A stretch of 64,000 nucleotides of DNA, from the NCBI RefSeq assembly GCF_008636115.1, contig NZ_QLZD01000033.1, positions 359,277-423,276 of the forward strand. Reading direction: 5' to 3'. How positions within the stretch are numbered: position 1 is the first letter of the stretch; each line of letters starts with the position of its first letter. The notes beneath the pieces were generated by a model. The model was not told where the DNA came from. It was given only the letters and a program-made list of their open reading frames with translations, and made no database searches. This document shows positions 1 to 9,922 of the stretch, piece after piece. The stretch is from Candidatus Tokpelaia sp. Lineage in GTDB: Bacteria > Pseudomonadota > Alphaproteobacteria > Rhizobiales > Rhizobiaceae. A program made the translations under genes and the position numbers.

Positions 1-647
1 TAAACAATAATGGGAATATTATTTTCCTGCGTCAAGGCAATGGCCGCCATATCCATCACTTCCAGGCCCTGTTTTATCATTTCTTCATGGGTAATACGGT
101 CAAACCGCGCGGCTTTGCTGTCTTTTTTCGGATCCGCCGCATAAATACCGTCGACCTGTGTGCCTTTGAGCAATACATCAGCACCGATTTCGGCCGCGCG
201 CAAGGCCGCTGCCGAATCTGTGGTGAAAAACGGATTGCCGGTGCCGCCGGCAAAAATAACAATTTTACCGGCATTGAGATAGGCCATGGCCTTGCGCTGG
301 GAAAAGCTTTCGCAAATTTGCGGCATGGCAATGGCAGATAATACGACCGCATCGACCCCCAGCCGGGTCAGGGAAGTGCGTAAAGCCAAAGAATTAATTG
401 CCGTAGCCAGCATACCCATATGATCGCCGGTTACCCTGTCGCCGCCGCGCGAAGCAACAGCGACACCGCGGAAAATATTGCCGCCGCCAATAACAACCCC
501 CACATCAACGCCTTGCGCCCGCACTTCAGCAATATCGGCAGCAATACGATCGGCTACCGAAACGTCAACACCGAAACTCTGCCCTCCCATAAGCGCTTCA
601 CCGGAAACTTTCAACAAAACGCGTTTATATTGAGGGCTGTCCGCCAT
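1..647 (-). CDS. pyrH: UMP kinase, 3' end beyond window
   Basis: Phosphorylates UMP to UDP in pyrimidine nucleotide synthesis (cytosolic amino-acid-kinase fold). Translation from the ATG at 647 begins MADSPQYKRVLLKVSGEALMG. It continues with the glycine-rich GGGNIFRG motif, an FAGGTGNPFFTTDSAAALRA segment and NIPIIV at the window edge, all typical of bacterial PyrH. About 215 residues are visible and the last twenty or so lie outside the window. An AGGAG ribosome site precedes the start. The neighbours tsf and rpsB on the same strand give the common rpsB-tsf-pyrH order. Identification is secure; only the C-terminus is unseen. Confidence 0.95.
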   Translation of the reverse strand, partial: MADSPQYKRVLLKVSGEALMGGQSFGVDVSVADRIAADIAEVRAQGVDVGVVIGGGNIFRGVAVASRGGDRVTGDHMGMLATAINSLALRTSLTRLGVDAVVLSAIAMPQICESFSQRKAMAYLNAGKIVIFAGGTGNPFFTTDSAAALRAAEIGADVLLKGTQVDGIYAADPKKDSKAARFDRITHEEMIKQGLEVMDMAAIALTQENNIPIIV

Positions 648-1103
648 AATTATCTCCTGACATATTATTTACAAGCAACACGGATAAATATGATAAGTCA
701 CAACTGCCCCGCCCCTTATATAATAGCCGGTGACGGAAAGGCGCTCTGCCCCTCCCATTTACAAGCCGCTATCATGCAAAAGCGGCAAAACCCGGACAGA
801 TTATAAAGCCGGCCGGCTTTGCGGTTTCGCAACCTAAACCAAAAAACAGCCTTTATCAATAAAACTCACCCTCAGCCGATAAAACTTATGGGGAAAAGCC
901 CAGGCTCTAATTATAAACCCATACAGGCAGGCAAGATTTCTCCGCACCGGCAATGAACCGCGCAAAAGCAAATATTCCGCCGGAGCAGCGGCAAATTTTC
1001 AGCTCTATATTTATTCCGCCGCCGGGCAATATGCCAGCATAAAAACGGGACTCACCCTTAGGGGCAAGTCCCGCTTGTCAATCAGTTTACGCAACAGGCC
1101 GTT
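648..1103. other. pyrH-tsf intergenic region
   Basis: A 456-bp gap between tsf and pyrH, which are both on the minus strand. Its tsf-proximal end holds a clear terminator (listed separately), so pyrH probably has its own promoter here. An AT-rich stretch near 715-725 resembles a -10 box, but I could not pair it with a convincing -35. I see no supported gene. Confidence 0.6.
1041..1073 (-). terminator. Rho-independent terminator after tsf
   Basis: Read on the minus strand, CGGGACT (1073-1067) pairs with AGTCCCG (1052-1046), with a further CCC/GGG inside the loop. Five T residues follow (1045-1041). It lies 30 bp past the tsf stop, so tsf transcription should end before pyrH. Confidence 0.85.
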
Positions 1104-2030
1104 TCAGCTTTTGGCAGCAGCCGCTACTTCCGCCGCAAAATCCGTCACTTCTTTTTCAATCCCTTCGCCTAAGGCAAAGCGCACATAACCGACAATCTTC
1201 ACCGGTGCGCCAACCGCTTTTTCTGCCTCTTTGGCAGCGGCCGCCACAGTCATATCCGGATTCACAACAAAAGCCTGCGACAGCAGCACAACTTCCTCAT
1301 AAAATTTGCGCAAGCGCCCTTCCACCATTTTCTCAATAATAGCTTCAGGCTTGCCTGACTGGCGCGCCTGCTCGGCAAAAATAGTTTTTTCACGCTCAAC
1401 CGCAGCGGCATCGATCTCCTCCGGCGTTAAAGCCAGCGGATTTGTGGCGGCAACATGCATGGCGACCTGGCGGCCGAAAGCCTTGGCCGCCTCTTTGTCC
1501 CCCGCTGTCTCCAAAGCGACCAGAACACCGATTTTGCCCAGGCCTTCAGCAATGGAATTGTGCATATAGGCAGCAATTACCCCTTTATCCGCCTCCACCA
1601 TGGCGACACGGCGCAGCGCCATATTTTCACCTATTGTGCCAATGGCATCTTTCAACACCGCCGCAACAGTTTTACCGCTGCTGCCGGGACAAGACGCAGC
1701 AAGAACAGCGTCTAAAACCCCGTCTGTCTGCAACGCCGCTTCGGCAATATGGCGCACAATCTGCTGGAAATCAGCATTGCGGGCGACAAAATCCGTCTCG
1801 GAATTTACTTCTACCAAAACAGCTTTATGCCCCTGCGCCGCCAGGCCGATCAAACCCTCAGCCGCCGTGCGCCCAGCCTTTTTGTCAGCCTTGGCAATGC
1901 CTTTTTTACGCAGCCAGTCTACTGCTTCTGCCATATTTCCGCCGCTTGCCACCAAAGCCGCTTTCGAATCCATCATACCGGCACCGGTCATCTCACGAAG
2001 CTTTTTAACCTCAGACGCAGAAATACTCAT
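1104..2030 (-). CDS. tsf: Elongation factor Ts
   Basis: Guanine-nucleotide exchange factor that recycles EF-Tu-GDP during translation. The 308-residue protein has the N-terminal UBA-like region with [17 protein letters not shown], and the [13 protein letters not shown] segment that contacts EF-Tu, followed by two alanine-rich core repeats. The length is normal for alphaproteobacteria. A GGAGAAG site precedes the ATG. It follows rpsB by 162 bp on the same strand, the usual rpsB-tsf arrangement, and a strong terminator follows it. Confidence 0.97.
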   Translation of the reverse strand: MSISASEVKKLREMTGAGMMDSKAALVASGGNMAEAVDWLRKKGIAKADKKAGRTAAEGLIGLAAQGHKAVLVEVNSETDFVARNADFQQIVRHIAEAALQTDGVLDAVLAASCPGSSGKTVAAVLKDAIGTIGENMALRRVAMVEADKGVIAAYMHNSIAEGLGKIGVLVALETAGDKEAAKAFGRQVAMHVAATNPLALTPEEIDAAAVEREKTIFAEQARQSGKPEAIIEKMVEGRLRKFYEEVVLLSQAFVVNPDMTVAAAAKEAEKAVGAPVKIVGYVRFALGEGIEKEVTDFAAEVAAAAKS

Positions 2031-2192
2031 TATCGCTTCTCCATTTCACCGCATTATCGCATTCCCAACCGAAAACCGGATTTGAGGAATAATGTCGTAA
2101 AACCCTTAATATTGGCGATCCCGCCCCATTTTGCCCGCCTGATTCACAGCAGCAAACGGGCTGCCCTGCCGATAATCCATAAGCCGATACTA

Positions 2193-2984
2193 TCAGGCCT
2201 TGGCTTCGGCTGTTTCCTCTGCCGTAATATCGGCGACCAAAGCAGGCTCAAGCGGCGCCTCCGCCTGAGCGCCAATATCAACACCCATAGCGCCCTGCTG
2301 GCGCGCAATGCCGTCAATAGCCGCTTTCGCCATCAAATCGCAATAAAGCGCAATAGCGCGAGACGCATCATCATTGCCCGGTATCGGGTGATCAATTTTA
2401 TCGGGATCGCAATTTGTATCAACAACAGCAATCACCGGAATGCCCAGGCGTTTGGCTTCCTGAATGGCAATCGCTTCTTTATTGGAGTCAATAACAAACA
2501 TTAAATCGGGGACAGAACCCATATCCTTGATACCGCCCAAAGCGCGGTTGAGCTTGCCGCATTCGCGCTCAATATTCAGGCGTTCTTTTTTGGTAAAGCC
2601 CTGCCCTTCACCGGACAACACCCCTTCCAGCCGGCGCAAACGCTGAATGGAATTGGAAATTGTTTTCCAATTTGTCAGCATGCCGCCCAGCCAGCGGGAA
2701 TTGACATAATATTGTGCTGAAGCCCGCGCCGCCTCGGCTACAATATCGGAAGCCTGACGCTTGGTGCCGACAAAAAGCACCCGGCCGCCGCGCGCTACCG
2801 TATCTGCCACCAGCTTTAACGCCTGGTGCAACAGCGGAACAGTCTGCGATAAATCAATAATATGAATATTATTGCGCTCGCCAAAAATATAGGGGGCCAT
2901 TTTTGGATTCCAGCGATGTGACTGGTGGCCAAAATGGACACCGGCTTCCAGTAGCTGGCGCATAGTAAAATCAGGCAAAGCCAT
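2193..2984 (-). CDS. rpsB: 30S ribosomal protein S2
   Basis: Small-subunit protein needed for S1 binding and assembly. The 263-residue sequence begins [20 protein letters not shown] and contains the conserved [15 protein letters not shown] and [11 protein letters not shown] motifs. The acidic, alanine-rich C-terminal tail after residue 235 is typical of alphaproteobacterial S2. A GGAAAGGA site lies just upstream of the ATG. It is the first gene of the rpsB-tsf unit, with a plausible promoter about 105-130 bp upstream. Confidence 0.97.
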   Translation of the reverse strand: MALPDFTMRQLLEAGVHFGHQSHRWNPKMAPYIFGERNNIHIIDLSQTVPLLHQALKLVADTVARGGRVLFVGTKRQASDIVAEAARASAQYYVNSRWLGGMLTNWKTISNSIQRLRRLEGVLSGEGQGFTKKERLNIERECGKLNRALGGIKDMGSVPDLMFVIDSNKEAIAIQEAKRLGIPVIAVVDTNCDPDKIDHPIPGNDDASRAIALYCDLMAKAAIDGIARQQGAMGVDIGAQAEAPLEPALVADITAEETAEAKA

Positions 2985-3342
2985 TGTTTTTCCTTTCCGG
3001 TTAAACCTCCACGAATACAGGCCTTAAAGCCACCGGCGGGAAAGCCGAAAGCCGGCAAACCCTTATTATCCGTGTGTGTGATAAGCGGCTTTTACTAAAA
3101 ATTCAGGCTTTTTGCAAGCCGCAATAGCGCAAAAAGACAGGAAACCAAGAAAAGCGGCGGCAGCAAACTCTGCTTTCAGGCGCACCCCGCCCTTGTTACC
3201 GGGATTTGCCGGCCGCAGTCTTCCTCCTATGGGTGGCGCATATAGGCGCCCCGCACATAATATAGAGAGAAAGACAGAGCAAAACCCCCTTTTGCCCTGC
3301 GGCGGCAAGCCGCATTCACTTTGGCAGCGGCCCGGGGACAGG
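2985..3342. other. Region upstream of rpsB
   Basis: 358 bp between eipB and rpsB, both minus-strand genes. It contains a candidate rpsB promoter (listed separately). Open frames here on either strand are short and lack family similarity or a good ribosome site, so I call no gene. Confidence 0.55.
3089..3117 (-). promoter_or_regulatory. Candidate sigma-70 promoter of rpsB
   Basis: On the minus strand TTGCAA (3117-3112) is followed after exactly 17 bp by TAAAAG (3094-3089). The predicted start would be about 100 bp before the rpsB ATG. The match is moderate; spacing and position are the main support. Confidence 0.4.
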
Positions 3343-4263
3343 CTATTTTTTACAAGCTGCTTTATCTGATTTTTCCTGCAAAATATCCAGCCGCACCAAT
3401 TTGCCGCGAATAGAAAAATCGCCGTAATCCATAAATAAATTGCGCGTTATGCCGTTTTCATAAAGCAAAAATTCTGTGCGGTAACCCGGCAGGCCGTCTT
3501 TATTTTCCGCATCATCGAAATAGGCAATAGTCACAGGCCAGGTCGGCTCATCGGCGAAATCGCCCATAAATTTGATCTCACGATCATCAGGCGCAGGCTT
3601 TTGCCTGCTGCCGATAATAATAGTCGTCTCGGCCACATTATCGGCGGCACCTGAACCGTCAAACAAATCCATTTTCATGAAATGCTTGCCTGCCAACGCA
3701 TTTTTGATAATATCTTCCATTTGCGCCAGCGGGAAATAGGCTTTTTTTAATTTATAATTTTCATCATCAGGTTTGGTCAGCACTACTTCCAAACCGTTTC
3801 TTGAACGCCTGGCCGTGCCGACTACCTCTTCTGTCAAATCACCGTCCAGATAATTTTTGGTAGCAAAGCGGAATTCTTTGCCGTCAACAGCTTCAAAACT
3901 GGTGCTTTGCCTGTCTGTCAGGCGTGAGGCATCATCTTTCATATCCACATGGGTCAAAAGACGAAATTGCGTTGTCCAGCCCTCACATTTTGAACCGCTA
4001 AATTCATAGGCCATACGGCCGTTAAGCCCGGTTATATCAGATTTTTCGGCCATATTTTCCAGCGTAATATCATATATGGCACGATAAGAGACAAAGCCGC
4101 TTTTTTTATGAGAAACTGCCGCATTTTGCACCGGCGCCGCGCCGGCTGCCGCGACAAATCCTGCCGCGGCAGCCAGAGAAAACAGCAAGGCGGCAGAAGC
4201 GGCAAATTTGTCGGAAACCAGCCTGAATTTGCTCATTGCTCCCATAATGCATTTTAACGGCAT
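3343..4263 (-). CDS. eipB: EipB-family (DUF1849) periplasmic envelope-integrity protein
   Basis: Member of the DUF1849 family; the characterised Brucella member, EipB, is a periplasmic protein needed for cell-envelope integrity. The 306-residue form starts at the ATG at 4263, which has an AAGGGA site; a second ATG at 4236 would remove nine residues. A hydrophobic alanine-rich signal peptide covers residues about 20-44. The mature part has the family features: SYRAIYDITLE, a GRMAYEF strand, and two cysteines, one near residue 93 (SKCEGW) and one three residues from the C-terminus. These match the cysteine pair known to form a disulfide in EipB. The divergent HIT gene starts 228 bp away. The substrate is unknown. 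Confidence 0.85.
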   Translation of the reverse strand: MPLKCIMGAMSKFRLVSDKFAASAALLFSLAAAAGFVAAAGAAPVQNAAVSHKKSGFVSYRAIYDITLENMAEKSDITGLNGRMAYEFSGSKCEGWTTQFRLLTHVDMKDDASRLTDRQSTSFEAVDGKEFRFATKNYLDGDLTEEVVGTARRSRNGLEVVLTKPDDENYKLKKAYFPLAQMEDIIKNALAGKHFMKMDLFDGSGAADNVAETTIIIGSRQKPAPDDREIKFMGDFADEPTWPVTIAYFDDAENKDGLPGYRTEFLLYENGITRNLFMDYGDFSIRGKLVRLDILQEKSDKAACKK

Positions 4264-4491
4264 AATGCTTTGTCCCTTTGCTCCATTCTGCCGGAATTTA
4301 TACAGGAATCCCCGCTGCCTAGTCAAAGGATAAAAGCAGAAACAGGCCAAACTTTGCCAGATAGCGGTCAGCAAACCGGGACAGCTTGCAAATAATCGGC
4401 AAAGCGGCACATAATTTAGCGGTTTTGCTTTATAATATTTTTGCCATAATGTCGGCCAATATGCTTTGAGTCGGACGACAAAGGAGAAATC

Positions 4492-4959
4492 ATGACAGCA
4501 TCGCCTGAGGAACGGCCCGATAAAAATGCCGGCTTTTACGATAAGAGCAATATTTTCGCCAAAATCCTGCGCCGCGAAATTCCCGTAATTCCTGTTTATG
4601 AAGATGACACAATACTGGCTTTTATGGACGCCATGCCGCAGGCAGAAGGCCATGTTCTGCTTATCCCCAAAGCGCCATGCCGCAATTTGCTCGACGCCGA
4701 CCCGCAAATTTTGCCGCATTTTATCCGGATTCTACAGAAACTGGCGCAGGCCGTACAGCAGGCTTTATCGGCTGACGGTATTGCTATTATGCAATTTAAT
4801 GAAGCGGCGGCCGGGCAGACAGTGTTTCATTTGCATTTTCATATTATTCCGCATTATGCCGGCAAGGCGCGGCAGGCGCATGGCAGCAATCCGGTGCCGC
4901 CGGAAAAACTGGCCCCGATAGCGGCACAAATAAGCGCGGCGCTGGCGAAAAAACTGTAA
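4492..4959 (+). CDS. HIT-family nucleotide hydrolase or transferase
   Basis: Small cytosolic histidine-triad protein of the HINT/Fhit-like superfamily, whose members hydrolyse nucleoside phosphoramidates or dinucleotides; the substrate here is not predictable. The 155-residue sequence has the N-terminal IFAKILRREIP motif, the central GHVLLIPKAP strand and the catalytic triad HLHFHIIPH near residues 115-123. An AAAGGAGA site precedes the ATG. It is one of the few plus-strand genes in this half of the window, divergent from eipB and convergent with the carboxypeptidase gene. Confidence 0.9.
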   Translation: MTASPEERPDKNAGFYDKSNIFAKILRREIPVIPVYEDDTILAFMDAMPQAEGHVLLIPKAPCRNLLDADPQILPHFIRILQKLAQAVQQALSADGIAIMQFNEAAAGQTVFHLHFHIIPHYAGKARQAHGSNPVPPEKLAPIAAQISAALAKKL

Positions 4960-5000
4960 GCTGATAAGGATTACCATTATGGGCCGCTCACATTGCCGGC

Positions 5001-6527
5001 TCAGGCAGCAGATCCTGCGGCTGCCAGACAATGGTAACCGTCTTTTTTAAGCAGAGCGCAGGTATTGCGCGCGGCGGTTATGGAAGTAAAGCCGCCAAAG
5101 CGCACGCGATAATAGGGTGTGCCGCTTTTCGTGAATTTTTCTGTATAGGGCCTGGCAGCGGCATAAATTTTATGCACGCGCCTGGTAGCCCGAGTTAAAA
5201 TATGTTCGGCTTCCCGCAGATTTTTGCTGGCGGCCAACTGGATAATCCAGCCTTTATCAGGCTGCTTGTTACTTCCGGCGGCCGGCACAGAGGCAGTAAC
5301 GATATTATCCAAAGCCTGCGCATCTCCGGCAGCAGGTAACACAGCTTTATCCAAAGCTGCTATCGCCGCTTTTTGCTGCGGCTCATTAACAGATTGCGAA
5401 GCCAGCATCATCAATAAAGCTGAATCCCGCTCCCTGTCGCTCATCACCGCTACGGGGGCAGAGAGCGGCGCAGTCCTCCCTTTATCTTCCTGCATTTTTT
5501 GAGCAGAATTCCCGCCGGTCTTACCGGCTGTCATTTTTACGGTCGGCACGGGTATGGCGGCTGCTCTTCCGGCCGCTGCCGGCTTTGCTTTATCACCTTG
5601 CGCCAGCGCCGCCATCAAAACCGGTGTTTCCGCCGGCGCTGCCGGTGCCGGATTAAAGTCTTTTTTACCGCCGGCTTTATCCATATAACGCGTTAACAGA
5701 CCCGCCATCTGGCTATCGCGCAGCGCCGAGCTTTTGCCGCCCAGAACAACAGCGACAAGGCTTTTATTGCCAATATGACGTGAGCTGGCCAGATTAAAGC
5801 CCGACATACGCGTATAGCCGGTTTTAATGCCGTCGACACCGGCCATATTGGCCACCAGGCGATTATGACCGCGAATAAGCCGCCCCTGATGAACAAAATT
5901 TGTCGTACTGAATAAAGCATATTGATCCGGAAAATGGCGTTGCAAGGCCAAAGCCAGAATAGCCAAATCGCGCGCTGTGGAATAATTTTGCATATCAGGC
6001 AGGCCTGAAGCATTGGTAAAATTTGTCCGGCGCATACCTAATTGCCGCGCTTTCATAGTCATCATACGGGCAAAATTCTTTTCCGAGCCGCCTAAATATT
6101 CGGCAATAGCAACAGCAATATCATTGGCCGATTTGGTGATTAAAGCCTTGGCAGCCGCTTCTGCGCCGATTTTACGGCCGACACCGAGATTCAGTTTTGT
6201 CGGCGGCTGGCTATTGGCATAGGCTGAAACAGGAATGGGAGTTCCGGCAGCAATGCGCCTGGCTTTCATCGCATCAAACAGCAGATAAAGCGTCATCATT
6301 TTTGTTAAAGAAGCGGGATAGCGGCGCATATCGGCTTTATCGGCAAATAATACACGGCCATTATTGGCATCAATAACAATGGCAGCATATTTGTCAGGAA
6401 AAACGCCGGAGGGCACAGCCTCAGCCGATACTGTAAAAACGGTCAGAACCCCAATAGTCAATAGGGCACCCAAAGCCGCTATAGCTGTTTTTTTACAAAA
6501 TTCCACATAAAATCTGACAAGACGCAC
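5001..6527 (-). CDS. D-alanyl-D-alanine carboxypeptidase with SPOR domain
   Basis: Periplasmic penicillin-binding protein that trims the terminal D-Ala from peptidoglycan stem peptides. It has a signal peptide (residues about 13-37) and the serine-peptidase motifs SLTK (73-76), SAN (133-135) and KTG (235-237), all intact. A low-complexity Ala/Pro-rich linker (about 290-420) leads to a C-terminal SPOR domain (about 425-505, starting near GWIIQLAA). SPOR domains bind denuded glycan strands at division sites, so septal targeting is likely. The 508-residue length fits alphaproteobacterial DacC/DacD-like proteins carrying SPOR. A terminator-like hairpin lies in its upstream region (see 6676). Confidence 0.92.
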   Translation of the reverse strand: MRLVRFYVEFCKKTAIAALGALLTIGVLTVFTVSAEAVPSGVFPDKYAAIVIDANNGRVLFADKADMRRYPASLTKMMTLYLLFDAMKARRIAAGTPIPVSAYANSQPPTKLNLGVGRKIGAEAAAKALITKSANDIAVAIAEYLGGSEKNFARMMTMKARQLGMRRTNFTNASGLPDMQNYSTARDLAILALALQRHFPDQYALFSTTNFVHQGRLIRGHNRLVANMAGVDGIKTGYTRMSGFNLASSRHIGNKSLVAVVLGGKSSALRDSQMAGLLTRYMDKAGGKKDFNPAPAAPAETPVLMAALAQGDKAKPAAAGRAAAIPVPTVKMTAGKTGGNSAQKMQEDKGRTAPLSAPVAVMSDRERDSALLMMLASQSVNEPQQKAAIAALDKAVLPAAGDAQALDNIVTASVPAAGSNKQPDKGWIIQLAASKNLREAEHILTRATRRVHKIYAAARPYTEKFTKSGTPYYRVRFGGFTSITAARNTCALLKKDGYHCLAAAGSAA

Positions 6528-6897
6528 TAAAACACCTTAAAATTACCCGGTATTAAACCGGCTATACAAGACCAAATCGCGATAAATATCCCCCGCCGCT
6601 GCGAGCGGCAGTAATCTTGCGCGGAATTTCTGCCGCAGACTGGGCTAATTCTGTTACAAATTCGTTTACGAAAAATAAAAAACAGCCTGTTTCAGGCTAC
6701 ACTAAAATAGCGCAAAAGTAAAATCAGCGCTTTAAGAGAGAGCTATAAGACTTTGATTACAGATAAATAAAACCCCGGTACTATAAACCATATTATTTTT
6801 CAATAAATTACAAAATTCCTTAAAATTTTGCTAAAATCACATATTTTGCCGACTGTCAGTTGCGGCTGATTTTTCTTAAGGCCGGCATTCTGGTGAC
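6528..6897. other. Upstream region of the carboxypeptidase gene
   Basis: An AT-rich gap with no gene. It holds one minus-strand terminator-like hairpin (6676-6698), with the hupB terminator just beyond its far edge. The promoter of the downstream carboxypeptidase gene must be in this gap or further upstream; I found no convincing -35/-10 pair. Confidence 0.5.
6676..6698 (-). terminator. Terminator-like hairpin in the carboxypeptidase leader region
   Basis: Minus-strand AGCCTG-AAA-CAGGCT (6698-6684) is followed by G and six T residues, then ATTTTT. It is a compact intrinsic terminator, but lies about 150 bp before a start codon on the same strand and 205 bp past the hupB terminator. It could be a backup terminator or a leader attenuator. 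Confidence 0.65.
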
Positions 6898-6927
6898 AAA
6901 AAATAACCGCCCCCAAAGGAGCGGTTA
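6898..6927 (-). terminator. Rho-independent terminator after hupB
   Basis: Minus-strand TAACCGC (6927-6921) pairs with GCGGTTA (6910-6904) around a 10-nt loop, followed by six T residues (6903-6898). It sits 23 bp past the hupB stop. Confidence 0.9.
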
Positions 6928-6949
6928 TAACAGGCGCTGCAAAACTGTC

Positions 6950-7228
6950 TTATTTATCGTTGACAGCTTCTTTCAGCAAATTGCCGGCCTTAAATTTCGG
7001 CACATTGCGCGCCGGAATATCAATCGGCGTGCCGTTAGCGGGATTAACCCCCTTGGAAGCCGCACGATGAGAAACCTCAAAAGAACCAAAACCGGGAATA
7101 CGAACATCTTCCCCCTGCTGCAAAGTCCCGCTGACAGATTTAATAAAAGCCTCAACGGCTTCCGCCGCTTTGGCATTAGTAAGGCCCGCTTCCCTGGCAA
7201 CAGCGCTTACAAGTTCTTTCTTGTTCAT
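6950..7228 (-). CDS. hupB: DNA-binding protein HU-beta
   Basis: Dimeric nucleoid protein that bends DNA without strong sequence preference. The chosen ATG at 7228 gives 92 residues starting MNKKELVSAVA, the family length; a longer frame adds 20 unrelated residues. The start has a GGAAG site. The HU signature GFGSFEVSHRAASKGVNPANG and the DNA-contacting arm ending IPARNVPKFKAG are present. It follows lon on the same strand with 252 bp between, matching the clpP-clpX-lon-hupB order of relatives, and ends at a strong terminator. Confidence 0.95.
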   Translation of the reverse strand: MNKKELVSAVAREAGLTNAKAAEAVEAFIKSVSGTLQQGEDVRIPGFGSFEVSHRAASKGVNPANGTPIDIPARNVPKFKAGNLLKEAVNDK

Positions 7229-7480
7229 ATGAATACTTCCTTTCTTAAATCTCGCTCTGGCAATTTGGCGGCCACAACACGCTGCCAAATGGTAAAGTCC
7301 TGTCTTATGTTTAGCAAAAATAAAAACAAAGAAAAGCCGAAAAAAGCCTTAAGACGCCAAACTCGGCCTTTCCTCAGGTTTTGCACAAATTTCTTGGGCA
7401 AAAACAGCCTTTTTCCGGGCAAAATCGGCAAAAACGACACGCTGTCCTTGCAGATTTCCCAGGCTTTTGCCCGGATTTTC

Positions 7481-9922
7481 TTAATGCGCCAGCATAGGAT
7501 TAACCGTGCTGTCATCACTTTGAGCCACATTATTATTGGCATTATTGGCCGCTTCTTCATCTTTTTCCGACCATTGAACAGGTGTCGGCTCACGCGTCAA
7601 GGCATAATGCAAAACTTCACTGGCGTGAGAAACCGGGATAATTTCCATATTATTTTTGACATTATCCGGTATTTCCGCCAGATCTTTGGCATTTTCTTCC
7701 GGTATTAAAACCCGTTTAATGCCGCCGCGCAAGGCCGCCAGCAATTTCTCCTTCAGCCCGCCAATCGGCAAAACCCGCCCGCGCAGAGTAATTTCGCCGG
7801 TCATGGCCACATCTTTGCGCACCGGAATGCCTGTCATTATTGAAACAATCGCCGTCATCATGGCAATACCGGCCGAAGGCCCGTCTTTCGGCGTTGCTCC
7901 TTCCGGCACATGGACATGAATATCCCGCTTGTCAAACAGCGGCGGCTTAATGCCGAAATCTACCGCTCTTGAGCGCACATAAGACGCCGCCGCCGAAATA
8001 GATTCCTTCATGACATCGCGCAAATTGCCGGTAACTGTCATGCGGCCCTTGCCCGACATCATCACGCCTTCAATGGTCAGCAGCTCACCGCCTACTTCTG
8101 TCCAGGCCAGGCCGGTTACAATACCGACCTGATCTTCCGCATCAATCATGCCGAAGCGATAGCGCTTCACGCCCAGATAATCGGCAATATTGCCGGCAGT
8201 AATATGCACATATTTGACATTTTCCTTGATGATTCTGGTCACTGCCTTGCGCGCCAGTTTCATCAGCTCACGCTCCAGGCTGCGCACGCCCGCTTCACGC
8301 GTATAATATTGGATAATAGCGCGGACAGCAGCGTCATCAACAGAGAATTCGCTTTTGCGCAAGGCATGTTCCGTAATCGTCTTAGGCAATAAATGGCGTT
8401 TGACAATTTCCACTTTCTCATCTTCAGTATAACCGGCAATGCGGATAATCTCCATACGATCCAGCAGCGGCCCGGGAATATTGAGCGAATTGGCAGTGGT
8501 CACAAACATGACATCGGACAAATCATATTCCACCTCCAGATAATGATCCATAAAAGTGGAGTTCTGCTCAGGGTCGAGCACTTCCAGCAAAGCAGAAGAC
8601 GGATCACCGCGGAAATCCTGCCCCATTTTATCAATTTCATCGAGCAGAAAAAGCGGGTTGGATTTTTTTGCCTTTTTCATGGACTGAATAATTTTGCCCG
8701 GCATAGAGCCGATATAAGTGCGCCTGTGACCGCGAATTTCCGATTCATCACGCACACCGCCCAGCGCCATACGCACATATTCCCGCCCTGTCGCCTTGGC
8801 TACAGAATGCGCCAGCGAGGTTTTGCCGACACCGGGAGGGCCGACCAGGCACAAAATCGGGCCTTTGATTTTTTTGGCCCGGCTTTGCACTGCCAAATAT
8901 TCAACAATGCGTTCTTTCACTTTATCCAGGCCGAAATGCTCTTCATCAAGCACTTTTTCAGCAAAATTCAGGTCTTTTTTAATTGGCGATTTTTTGTTCC
9001 ACGGTATATTAAGCAGCCAGTCCAGATAATTGCGCACCACAGTCGCTTCTGCCGACATAGGTGACATAGAGCGTAATTTCTTGATTTCAGAATGGGCTTT
9101 TTCTTCCGCTTCCTTGCTTAAACGGGTTTTCTTGATATTATCTTCCAGCTCTGAAATTTCATCACGGCCGTCTTCGCCCTCGCCCAATTCTTTCTGAATA
9201 GCCTTCATCTGCTCATTCAAATAATATTCGCGCTGGGTTTTTTCCATTTGCCGCTTCACCCGCGAGCGAATGCGCTTTTCCACCTGCAAAACAGAAACTT
9301 CCGATTCCATAAAGCTTAAAGCGCGCTCCAGCCGCTCACGCACATCGAGCAGCGCCAGCATTTCCTGTTTTTCCGACAATTTTACGGTCAAATGCGAGGC
9401 AATAGTATCGGCAAGTTTGGAGGGATTTTCAATCTGGCTGACAGCGCTGATAACTTCCGGCGAAATTTTTTTATTAAGTTTGACATAATTTTCAAAATCG
9501 GCCACAACCGAACGCGCCAGCGCCTCGACCTCCACCTCATCATCAACCGCCTCAGCGAGAACCTCTGCCTCTGCCTGTAAATAGGCCCCTTTATCATAAA
9601 AATGCCGCAGCCCGGTGCGGGCAACACCTTCTACCAGCACTTTCACCGTGCCGTCAGGAAGTTTCAATAATTGCAAAATATTGGCCAAAGTGCCGACATC
9701 ATAAATTTCCTTGGGCTGTGGATCATCATCGGCAGCGCTTTTTTGCGTTACCAGCAAAATTTGCCGATTTTCGCGCATAGCCTCTTCCAGGGCGCGAATC
9801 GATTTTTCCCTGCCGACAAAAAGCGGCACAATCATATGCGGGAAAACGACAATATCGCGCAGGGGCAAAACAGCGTAAAGGCCGCTTGTTTCTTTCCCTG
9901 TTTTTCCAGAACGTTCCTGCAT
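7481..9922 (-). CDS. lon: ATP-dependent protease La (Lon)
   Basis: Cytosolic homo-hexameric AAA+ serine protease that degrades misfolded and regulatory proteins. The 813-residue protein has the N-terminal LON domain ([14 protein letters not shown]), a coiled segment, the Walker A motif GPPGVGKT, Walker B ([10 protein letters not shown]), and the C-terminal protease domain with catalytic Ser683 (DGPSAGIAM) and Lys726 (LKEKLLAA), 43 residues apart as in the family. The length is normal. A CTTGAAA-containing heat-shock-type promoter lies about 100 bp upstream (see 10021). Confidence 0.97.
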   Translation of the reverse strand: MQERSGKTGKETSGLYAVLPLRDIVVFPHMIVPLFVGREKSIRALEEAMRENRQILLVTQKSAADDDPQPKEIYDVGTLANILQLLKLPDGTVKVLVEGVARTGLRHFYDKGAYLQAEAEVLAEAVDDEVEVEALARSVVADFENYVKLNKKISPEVISAVSQIENPSKLADTIASHLTVKLSEKQEMLALLDVRERLERALSFMESEVSVLQVEKRIRSRVKRQMEKTQREYYLNEQMKAIQKELGEGEDGRDEISELEDNIKKTRLSKEAEEKAHSEIKKLRSMSPMSAEATVVRNYLDWLLNIPWNKKSPIKKDLNFAEKVLDEEHFGLDKVKERIVEYLAVQSRAKKIKGPILCLVGPPGVGKTSLAHSVAKATGREYVRMALGGVRDESEIRGHRRTYIGSMPGKIIQSMKKAKKSNPLFLLDEIDKMGQDFRGDPSSALLEVLDPEQNSTFMDHYLEVEYDLSDVMFVTTANSLNIPGPLLDRMEIIRIAGYTEDEKVEIVKRHLLPKTITEHALRKSEFSVDDAAVRAIIQYYTREAGVRSLERELMKLARKAVTRIIKENVKYVHITAGNIADYLGVKRYRFGMIDAEDQVGIVTGLAWTEVGGELLTIEGVMMSGKGRMTVTGNLRDVMKESISAAASYVRSRAVDFGIKPPLFDKRDIHVHVPEGATPKDGPSAGIAMMTAIVSIMTGIPVRKDVAMTGEITLRGRVLPIGGLKEKLLAALRGGIKRVLIPEENAKDLAEIPDNVKNNMEIIPVSHASEVLHYALTREPTPVQWSEKDEEAANNANNNVAQSDDSTVNPMLAH

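Noticed and set aside
420..806. Plus-strand frame overlapping the pyrH start region
   Set aside because: Antisense to pyrH and extends into its upstream region; no domain or ribosome site.
6860..7708. Plus-strand frame of about 280 codons across hupB and the lon 3' end
   Set aside because: Antisense to hupB and lon; no family motif and atypical composition.
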